The translations under genes and the position numbers were made by a program. A stretch of 64,000 bases of DNA from Pterois miles. Its lineage: Eukaryota; Chordata; Actinopteri; Perciformes; Scorpaenidae. This document shows positions 55,076 to 64,000 of the stretch, in pieces. Position 1 is the first letter of the stretch; the number at the start of each line of letters is the position of its first letter. Under the pieces are notes generated by a model that worked only from the letters and a program-made list of their open reading frames with translations, was not told where the DNA came from and did not search any database. Location: positions 11,980,501-12,044,500 of the forward strand of contig CAMQGK010000008.1 in NCBI GenBank assembly GCA_947000775.1, in the 5' to 3' direction.

Positions 55076-57320
55076 CAACCAGAAGTGACACGAGAGGGTG
55101 GAGCTATGCACAACCGAATGCTGAATGAGACATCTTTAGGCAAACAAAACATTATAACTAAATTTCATGAACTGAAAACAAACTGTGAAAGGATTAAAGT
55201 TCTAAGATAAAACAACTTCCAGACCAGACAACGCCCTAAAGCTTTATGGTCTATTAGTGTCTAAATTGACCATAATTTACGAATGAGCATCATGCTGTGT
55301 TGAAGAAGACTTGAAACTAGTGATTGAGACCATAAATTAATGTTTACTGTGGTCAAAATTCAATTCAAATCAAGAGAAAAGTAGGCTCATTTTCTCATAG
55401 ACTTCTATACAGTCAGAAGTAGTCACCCCCTGCTGGGTATTAGAGAGAATGCAGGTTTAAGGAACTTCTGCATTGGCTTCACTTTTCAGAGTCAGAGGTT
55501 GCAGCCTGTACAAAACACAGAAAGGTAACAGTAAGGGATTATTGATTCTTATATGGTGTGGTAGTAGCTATGAAGTGGACAGCTGATTGTGTGCCATTTG
55601 TACCCAGCCCGTTAGGACTGTTATGCATCTAGGGCAAAGAGGAAGGAGGACATGGAAGGGTGAAAATGAATCAAAGGAAAGACAATAAAAATTGACTTCC
55701 CCAAACAAACAAATTGCTTGATGTATAACAGTGACATTTCCCTAGTCGCAGAGAGGCGTGTCTGAAAGGCAACAAACCATAGAAACTGACAGTCAGGCCT
55801 CCACTGGTATAATAAATAGCTGCAAATCATGCTGATGAGCATGAGGGAGCAGGGAAACAGCAGGTCAATATGGTGAGTGAAAGATTCATCTGAATAAACC
55901 AAATCAATCAAATATTCATAAAGTATTCTGTGCACTTTGTCAAGCGCAAATGACACCGGAGCCTAAAAGAAACACTTGTGGGAGGAAAAAAACACCCCAC
56001 TGCTAAGCGAGAGAACAAATCAGAGACAGGACAGCAGGCCGGACGACAAAACAAAGGTGGTGGCGTATCTGCGTGGGGTCCGACCAGACAATGAGACTAT
56101 AAATGTTAATAATTAACCGTTCAACTGATAGCCGTCATTAAACCGATTTACGTTAATACTTAAATAACAGGCTGAGAAAAACAGAGGAGAAACTTGTCAC
56201 TTTAAGGAGAAAAGCTGGTCTAACTTAAGAGCTGGCAGCTGCTAACACAGCACAAACACACATACTGTTTGTTGGACGATTGCTATCGCTAATTCGGCGC
56301 CAGAGCATCATTACGCCGGGCAGACACACAGCTGACAACCTGCTAAAGTAAACTAAAGGATGCGGTGATGGTGGACTTTTACTGGGAAAGTGGCTGCATG
56401 TCTGCAGCACTACACACAGCATCGTGGCTGCTAACGCTCGTGGATGGCGAACTAGGGACTCAGTTTGTTGTGCCCATATACTGCAGCTGGCACACAGCTA
56501 AATGCGAGGCACAAATCTTACTGGGTAACAGTTAATAATTGGTTAACGAGGGTCGGTTATCGGTTAAGCATTTTTTTTTTTCAAAATTAGCATCCCTAGC
56601 AGAGACCGGAGAAAGATCAGAGGATTCCTGCTGGTGGATTCCTCCTCAACCTGTGGAGAGAACAGAAAGAAGGAAAAAGAAAGAGAGAATATGAGCCAAC
56701 ATGGTGTAATTCACTTGACACCTACTGTACTACTAACCAGACCTATATCTACAGTGCTGTGTCAGAGCTAAAGAAAGGTCTGGCTACATCTGTTATCATT
56801 CTGGTATAGGGAGAGAACCACTCTGCATTTCTGTCAACCAATCACTATCCTCTGAGGCGGCGCTAAACACAGGATGCAGCGATGATGTTCTGCGAAACAG
56901 AACCTCTGTTTTTGTTTTGGCCGGTGTGATACCCTCCACTGCTCATTTTGACACCCCGTTGCAATATTTGAAACAAATCAGCATGCAAACACAGCCTTCT
57001 GAAGCCATGGAAGCAAGCAAACGAACTGGATCGACAGAGATAATATTAACATTAGATTCTGCCCAACCTGAAAAGTCGGCACATCTCTGTGGCCCGTGTG
57101 CAGTTGAATTAATAAGGCAGCAAGTATTTGAGACGCACAGCTGGTGAAGTGAGTCTGACTATGACTGGCCAGAGGCTAACACAGTTGTGTTTAGAAGGTA
57201 ACCCTCAAATTGCGAAAAAAATTGTGCTAACTGCTGACAGCCAGACAGCCATGGCCCCAGTGTTTTGAATTTGGACTGCTGTTAGCAATTTTAAAATGCT
57301 AGCTGTCAGTGCTACATATT
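55076..57320. other. intergenic, no gene recognised
   Basis: No dynein-like exon found although the order of the relic would allow some here. Mixed unique and repeat-like sequence. Confidence 0.4.
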
Positions 57321-57324
57321 ATTC

Positions 57325-58100
57325 CTTTAAAGGGACAGTACGTAGGATTTGGCAGCATTTAGTGGTGTGGTTGTGGATTGCAATCAACTGAATACTGTAC
57401 CAAGTGCAAAACTGTGGTAACACCTTTCACCTCACTCAGAGGCTATCCTTACCATAAAAACACTACTTTGGGAAGTCAGACGGCGGCTGACGGTACCACA
57501 GTTTTGTACTATGTGGCTTATGTTACCATGGCTTGTCGCAGTAGTCGGTGTTACTCAGTGGTCGGGCACACACAGATTACATTATGTTCCCAGCGCCCCC
57601 ACCGTTGTTTTGCTTTTTTTTAGCAGAAATAAAATCCATTTAGTTCATTCTGGCCGACCAGGGGCATGTTATCAACAGATAGTTGGACAACGGCTACTAC
57701 AAACTCAAAGTGAATGAATCTGCTCCTAATGGACTCTCACAGCCGCTGTGTGGTGCCAGATAGATACATGCAGCCCCGCAGCAAAAGCTTGACCAGAGAG
57801 GCCAGAAAAATATAAAAGTAAGCCCTCTACAGATATTGAAAGTCATCTTTTCTTGTAAAATGTCTGGTGTATTCAGTAATTTCCTCACGTCACATCCCTA
57901 ACATCACCGCAGTTTCACAAGCATGCCGGAGAACTACGGTGGCCTTCAGGTGTTGTTAGAACATAAAAGGCTCTCTCTACTAGCTACTGTAGAAACATGG
58001 CAGACTCTATGAAGATGACCTGCTCTTGATGTAGATATGGACTCATTTTAAGCTAATAATAACATGATTCTTAGTTTCAGGTGATACACTGTTCCTTTCA
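57325..58100. repeat. dispersed teleost repeat, family R6
   Basis: tttaaagggacagtacgtaggatttggcagca at the left, ggtgatacactgttcctttca at the right. The interior ggtcgggcacacac.gattacat..ttttgcttttttt recurs at 28,193-28,255. Confidence 0.5.
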
Positions 58101-59249
58101 ACTCAACAGCTGAGAATTACAGCACTATTGCCTCAGTCTCTGGTGGCCATTTTAGCCATTGCACAGGGGCTTATGGTGGAATGTGGGTGGACTCAGCCAG
58201 ACAGTCAGAAACAGAGCGAGGCAGCCACATGGATGAGGAAGAACAAGACAGAAGAGGCGACAGGGATAGTTGGGATAACAGCTGACACTCACAGCTTGTA
58301 CAGCAGTAGAGAGCGATTTAAGTGATTACAACAAACAATACGGCGGCGACGCAGACAGATGTGGTTCTGACGCAGAGAGCTCTCAAAATCCTCTGCAGCT
58401 CATTACAGCTATTGTCCCAGTCACCTCCAAGGAGGAGGAGCAGAGAGGAAAGGGTGTAGGCAGGGAATTCAGAGGTGATGGAGGATAGTTAAGAGGGGAA
58501 AATAGATGGATAAGGTGATGTGAAGCAAGAGAGGGCAGGTGAGAAATCGCAGAGAAGGAACTACAAAGATGGAAAAGGCAGACAATATATAAGGAGGGTA
58601 CGGAGATAAGAAGTCTTATTGTATTAAGAATATGCACAGTGAAACTTTCATCAAACTCGTTGAGTTAATATGAGTCATAAATCATGGCCCTACATCATTA
58701 ACTAAGCTAGATAAACACTAGACTACTCAAAGCTGAGGGGAGAAGAAATCTTGGCAGCAGCAAAATCCTCCTGTGATCACATTAATATTGAGCTCAACTT
58801 TGTCAATCTAATTCCCACTGATGGAATAAAGCAACGGGAGTGAGTGACAGATATCCACAAACCCACACACTCTCGAGCGCTCTTCTCCCTTCAGTCAAGC
58901 AGCCATGAATAGATCCTCAGTTGTCAGAGAAAGCAGAGGAGAATACATGTATTCACTAGGGTATAATATATATACAAGCTGGCAGGGGACTGTTTTCTTA
59001 ATCAGATACAGAAAGCATACAGCTGTTCTCAGTTGTCAAGCGAAACCTTGAAACCTTGAAAACTTTTGTGTACGCAGCAGGAAACTGATGATGAAGGCAC
59101 CAACACACACAAGGTGCTTCTCTCAAACACTCATACACCTGCCCTCGCAGCTGACTTCACTTCAACTTGAGCGTTGCTGGTAGGAAGAATATTCTCATTG
59201 CAGCAGTAAAACTATAAAACCTTCCAACAACACATACAAATCTGGTAGT

Positions 59250-59370
59250 AAAGCAAAGCTTCTCAGGGGTCCTGTTCCAGGGAAGTGGATGGAAACATGG
59301 AAGTTGGGCAGCTTACCCTCCAGCTCTATTATGTCCCAGCTCGTTGTCCATCTCAGCTGCTCCATCAAGT
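59250..59370 (-). pseudogene. dynein heavy chain relic exon B (dnah2-like)
   Basis: Minus-strand translation gives MDN in one frame, then SWDIIELEGKLPNFHVSI in another, matching the dynein segment MDNP..WL...AWDNITELDKLTNFHGL, which directly follows relic exon A in DNAH2. A gap of about nine codons and a frame change separate the two parts. The separation of about 320 bp from relic A fits an ordinary intron. Confidence 0.62.
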
Positions 59371-59689
59371 GTCGAGTGAGCCCAACAATCCTGCCCACTT
59401 CAGTTTATCAAGGAAGAGACTAAACCAACACATCATACAGCACAAGCCTTCTCCACTCATAAAATAGGTGGGTATAGAAAAGTTATCTTTGCCAAAACAG
59501 TGTGAATGAAGGGTCTGTCTTTCAAAGGGGAAGCATCACTTCTACACAGATCTACATTTGAATTCACAGTGGAAGGCCTCTTGGGGCATTAAGTGTGTTC
59601 CAAGCCTTTGAAAATAAAAGGTTAGTCCTGTTGGATTATCTCAAATCAGTTAAGATGAAAACAAGATGTTTGTGTGTGTTCTGTGTTTT

Positions 59690-59802
59690 CTTACGAGACC
59701 TCCTCGGAGGAAGAAGAAGCTGGACTTGTTCAATTTGAGTTGGCACGCATCTGGAAGCTGAAGAGTAATTTATGGATCTCAAACACACCATGGTACATGT
59801 AC
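59690..59802 (-). pseudogene. dynein heavy chain relic exon A (dnah2-like)
   Basis: After an acceptor (CTGTAG above 59,802) the minus strand reads RYMYHGVFEIHKLLFSFQM, the conserved FERHKLLFSF segment of dynein heavy chains. The match then continues only in another frame as KLNKSSFFFLRGGLV (compare KLN..NFFLRGG in DNAH2), so there is a frameshift plus loss of several codons; the first frame stops at TGA. A GTAAG donor-like site follows. Residues correspond to a region after AAA5, far downstream of what the live gene shows in this window. Confidence 0.72.
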
Positions 59803-59999
59803 CTACAGAGGATAAATATACACACACTGTTATTTACAGTGATGCTGAAGAATAATTGTTTAGAGACTCCTAACCTAGGGGTCCGGACCAGTGGCATCAC
59901 CTGGTCTGGAGCCCCGATCAATTCTACACTTTGAGCAGTTAATCGTCACTAAAGAAGACGGCAGTGTTGTTATTTTATATCTTTGCTGAACTCAACTGT

Positions 60000-60960
60000 C
60001 TTTTTTTTTGACCAGTAAAAGAACAGAAGCAGTGGCACAAACATCCTCTCATGCTGAGCCAGACAACAAGGTGTGTAAGTGCCTACATGAGTTCAAAGTT
60101 ATGTGAACATGATACAACAGCTACAACAGTATCAATTATTTAACACCTCCACAAAATCCGGTTGTAAGGGCTTTACATATTTGACCCACTTGGTCCAAAA
60201 CTTAATGAAAACATTTTTCTTGAGTTGGAGAGAGAAGGTAATCTTTTCTATGATATATATCATTTACAATATCCATCCACTCTGATATTGTGGGGGCTCA
60301 GGAAGCAACCAGCGTCTTGTGAGCACTTTTTTACAAGCCAGTGTCAAGATGCCAAACAGATATTCATCGGCATGTCGAGCCCGGAAATCAAAATTTCCTA
60401 AAAATAAATTGGAGAAATCCAAAGGCATTTCTGGGTCAAATATGCTTTTCAGTGCTTTATGGAAATCTGCCCAAAAGGGTCTTATCCCTGTGCAGTTCCA
60501 AAAGACATGCCAGTGATTAGCCTCCTGTACCCCACACAATCTCCAACATTTTGCATCCCCTGCATGAAAACGAGCCTTCTGCATTGGAGTAATAAAGAAA
60601 CGAGCAAAACACTTCCAGCCAAACTCACGCAATGTAGCAGAGTTTGTGCATTTCCACTGGAAATTACACGTTTAACCAAACTTCGTTTGGTATTGGTATT
60701 AAAAGGTTGCCCTCCCTTTCCCATTTCTCTTTAATAGAGTCTGTAGAGTGAGTCATTTTTGTCAAAAGACCTTTATAAAGTTTAGAAATAACACCTTTAA
60801 TTGGTTCATTTTGGTAAGCAGACAAAATTATTTTCAATATTGGATCATTTAATTCTGTTTTATTTCTACTGTTATGAGTGAAATAATTGCGTACCTGAAG
60901 GTATCTGATTTTTCAAGGTGGTATTCCTTCCTCAGGGTTTCAAAATCTTTTAATTTTCCA
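60000..60960 (-). mobile_element. L1-like ORF2 C-terminal fragment
   Basis: The minus strand encodes a 122-codon open stretch (60,264-60,632) with CWRLCGVQEANHWHVFWNC, the same type of Cys-His end domain. Upstream frames give YLQVRNYFTHNSRNKTEL and STDSIKEKWE, usual for fish L1 ORF2. Frameshifts split it; the 5' part is absent. Confidence 0.72.
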
Positions 60961-62069
60961 TGTTCTGTAAGTGTATAAACTGTTGTAACTAGTACCAGTT
61001 TTATACAAAGAAAAGAACAACTTAACGTTTTACAAGAGGGGATAAATAATTAAGAATTTGTCGTAGAAAGTGTTTCACAAACTTTATAAAGTTTCCTTTA
61101 ACTTAACAACTCATAAAACTCAGCGTTTTTTTTAAAGGAGTCTGGTATTTTCTCCCCAGGTGAGAATACTGTTAACTCTTGAAATGTGATGTTTGTAGTA
61201 GTCATACAATACAGTAACATGAAGGCAGTAGCGCTCCAGGCAGAACAACAGGGTTTAAGTGCTCTCACACAAAAAGCCTCAGACCTTATCAACTCCTGGA
61301 AACACCCCTGGTAAGGACCCGAAACAACATGGATGCATCATAGATCTGAGTGGTTAAGAAATGTTACACAACAACAACAAAATAGATTAAAAAAAAAAGC
61401 ACAGAACTATGTTAGTATTCTCCTCTCATCTTTGCTTTTTCACATGAATAATTGTATAATTTGAAGGGAAAAAAAGGAATTAAGACTACTTAGTTAACTG
61501 CTCACAACCAGTAATGACGAGTCCCAATCAGACATTTCTTCATTTAATGTCATCATGACTGTGACGGTGGTTCCAAGATCAATGTATTAAAGTGATGCTC
61601 CTCAGTTCTGAGGTTATATCTGAAACTTCTTAATTTCTTATGACTTCTTTTCTCCCTGCAGAGTTAAGTCATAATTCATGAAAAACATCCTCATCAAAGA
61701 CACAGTCCTGAGCTGCTGCACGACATTACATTTTGAGCAATCCTAGACAATAAGTTTTCAAGTTTGACTGCATATATTGTTGGATATTTGGAAGTTTTTA
61801 AATGTTTTATTTTAAAAACCTAAAGCGATATCAACCAAACTGAACCCACACCAAATAAAAGGTAAAGGTTTAACAGATTCAGAATCCAGAATCTAGTTAT
61901 AAAACGACATAACTGAGTTTTCAAGCTGTGGTTCTAGCAGTGTTATTCAAAAACATACTTTTGTTATATTTGTAGAAATTCTCATTACATACAACAGCAA
62001 TCAATAAATCAGAAAAAACAGTATCTGTGCACTCATGGCGTTTTGGTTTCTTCCACAAGCTGGTAGTTT

Positions 62070-62300
62070 AACAGCTGTACAGAAACTATAGACTGTATAT
62101 AAAGATTGACAGATGCGTCTCCACTTCCTCCCACTGAACAGAAGTGAAGCCAAAATCTTCTTAATAAAGCTGCCATCTTGATATTTTGGTGTCATTTGGA
62201 GCCAGAGTCTGCGCAGCAGTGATCGGGCAGTGGAGCCGCGGTAGCGAGTTTACTACTCGCCCGAATCAGTCGCGAGCTGAGCACGGTTGCAGCTAGTCTG
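62070..62300. repeat. dispersed repeat fragment
   Basis: actatagactgtatataaagattgacag and gcgcagcagtgatcgggcag are pieces of a frequent fish repeat related to family R4. Confidence 0.4.
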
Positions 62301-62604
62301 CAAGAGACTCATGGCTGTCAGTCATGATATCTTACCCCCTTTTTACAGCAACAAATATCTAATTAAAACCACACAAGTCAGAAAAATGAACTCTTGAACA
62401 TACATCAGGGTGATAAGGACTACCTGAAGTAAAAACCATCTTTGGGAAAAATTTATTTGACACGTACTCTGACTTTTTAGTTTGGGTCATGTTCCATCTG
62501 CTAACATGGAGGAGGCCGGCTTTATGAGCTATACCGAAGCCAGCCACCAGGGGGTGATTAAGACGTTTTGGCTTCAATTTGGGGTGCTGTTATGTCATCC
62601 ATAT

Positions 62605-62690
62605 ATATGTCCTTTATTTAACCAGATGAAAAAAACTCATTGAGATTAAAATCTCTTTTCCAAGAGTGACCTGGCCAAGAGGGCAGCACA
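62605..62690. repeat. short repeat shared with 43,979-44,050
   Basis: tttatttaaccagatgaaaaaaactcattgagattaaaatctcttttccaagagtgacctggccaagag-type sequence occurs here and near 44.0 kb. Confidence 0.6.
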
Positions 62691-63101
62691 GACAGTGTTA
62701 CAACAATAAAAACAAACAATACAAGCAGACTAATACAACAGTCTCAAACCACGAGTGAACAAGCATGATATGCAGTTTGTATGCAACACAAAAACAGCTA
62801 TAATGCAGGTCAATATCAAAACAATCACTGAGAAAATCAAGAGTCATTATGTCGACCTATAGCGCTATTTTCTTGATTTTTGCTCTGTTCTAACCTTTGG
62901 GACCAACATCGGTAGAACATTTTGAGAGCGCAGGCCATATTGATCGTGTTTTGTTCTACTGCCACTAGCTTTTTTCATTGGAAAATATCTGGCAACACTG
63001 GGTTGTGTTTTTCTGTTGGAGGTGTATGCTTGCTAATCTATCAACATTACCAAACGTAGCTTTAAGTCTGATATTGTTGTTGCCCTCAGACATGTAGGTA
63101 A

Positions 63102-63221
63102 GGGATAATGTACAGCAAGCCGGTCATTGTTGTGAAATAAACCCCGACAGGGCGATGTGGGCTTGCATCACCTTGAAGGGGTTTATTTCACAACGATGAC
63201 GTCCTGGCTGTACATTATCCC
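63102..63221. repeat. palindromic MITE
   Basis: gggataatgtacagcaagcc..ttgtgaaataaacccc (63,102-63,145) and ggggtttatttcacaa..ggctgtacattatccc (63,178-63,221) form a 44-bp imperfect hairpin around a 32-bp loop. Confidence 0.8.
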
Positions 63222-64000
63222 ACTTATTACACAGCTACGTATGTAAGAAATCAATCATCTGACACAGAAAATGTCCCTCCAGAGTCCAGGATCAGAACTG
63301 TGCCCATAGAAACGATCGGTTATACAGAGTAACAGTCTGTTATACGTAGTAATGGGTTGCTATAAAGAAATAACAGACCGTAGAACGCCGTGATTGACCA
63401 ATCAGAATCAAGAGTTCAACGAAACCGTGTAATAAATAATGATACTGACAGTACATGCTACAGCCTACAGTCTAATCATGTTTCTTTTTATGGGTGCAAG
63501 TTCATACTGACAGTGCCTCAGCCTTTCCTGAATATGAATAACACGCTGACTTAGAACAAAGAGGGAGCTAAAAGTTGGATCCCAGCAGAGAAATTAGGAG
63601 AGGTTGAGTGAGGGGAAAGAACGGAAGGTAGGGAGGCAGAGAAAGGGAACAAAGGGGAAGCGGCTAATAGTTTGGAGGATCTAGGAATAAAAAATTTATA
63701 GGGTAAAATAAGGTTCCTTTAGTCCATCCGTCAGCATTGCTGCAGTGGAAATAAGTCTTTGCTTGAGTCTACTCTCCACTTCCACAGTGCACTGCTACAA
63801 TACCCAGTTGTGTGAAATAGTGATTCACCTGTGAATCATTGGTCTTGGGTTGCAGATTTTGCATGCCTTTTTCATTTTGTGTCAATATTACTTACTGGTT
63901 TTACATATATATTTTTAAATTTTGCGTAACTATTCACAGGTGAATTACTGTTTAATATTTTGTTTTATAGTGCGAGTTTGGGAAATGTGTCCATAATTAA

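Noticed and set aside
60264..60632. A 122-residue protein gene on the minus strand
   Set aside because: Its Cys-His motif and the flanking broken frames belong to an L1-like ORF2 end.

Overview
The window looks like nuclear DNA of a teleost fish, probably a spiny-rayed (percomorph) species. It has compact exons with GT-AG introns, many short intergenic and intronic repeats, tRNA-derived SINEs of types familiar from teleosts, Tc1-like and L1-like fragments, palindromic MITEs and long (TG)n tracts. There is no prokaryotic-style gene organisation and no CRISPR array. Layout: positions 1 to about 42,900 hold the 5' part of one large gene on the minus strand, dnah2 (axonemal dynein heavy chain 2, an inner-arm dynein). 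I could trace a 5'UTR exon and 47 consecutive coding exons with compatible splice phases, about 2,388 codons. They run from the start codon at 42,291 to an exon ending at 1,012 just before AAA3. The rest of the motor (AAA3-AAA6, stalk, C-terminal domain) must lie beyond the left edge. The exons encode the N-terminal tail, the linker, AAA1 (P-loop GPAGTGKT, Walker B CFDEFNR) and AAA2 (P-loop GKTGSGKS). The introns carry SINEs, MITEs, an L1-like fragment, a Tc1-like relic, a 57-bp tandem duplication, a perfect 24-bp hairpin and a 0.6-kb fold-back repeat. Just upstream of the first exon (42,844-42,876) are two X-box-like motifs of the kind bound by RFX factors at ciliary genes. The region from 43 to 64 kb has no intact gene that I can recognise. 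It is repeat-rich, with two SINE insertions, a 34-bp TTAGGG-containing tandem array next to a (TG)56 tract, MITEs and an L1-like ORF2 fragment. The main surprise is here. Four short minus-strand segments (59.80, 59.37, 53.57 and 50.50 kb) translate to pieces of a dynein heavy chain C-terminal motor, in the correct order and most like DNAH2. Several have frameshifts, one has a Trp codon turned to stop, and internal residues are missing. I read them as a decayed tandem duplicate (pseudogene) of dnah2 lying head-to-tail upstream of the live gene. All product and family calls rest on recognising protein motifs by eye; no database search was possible.
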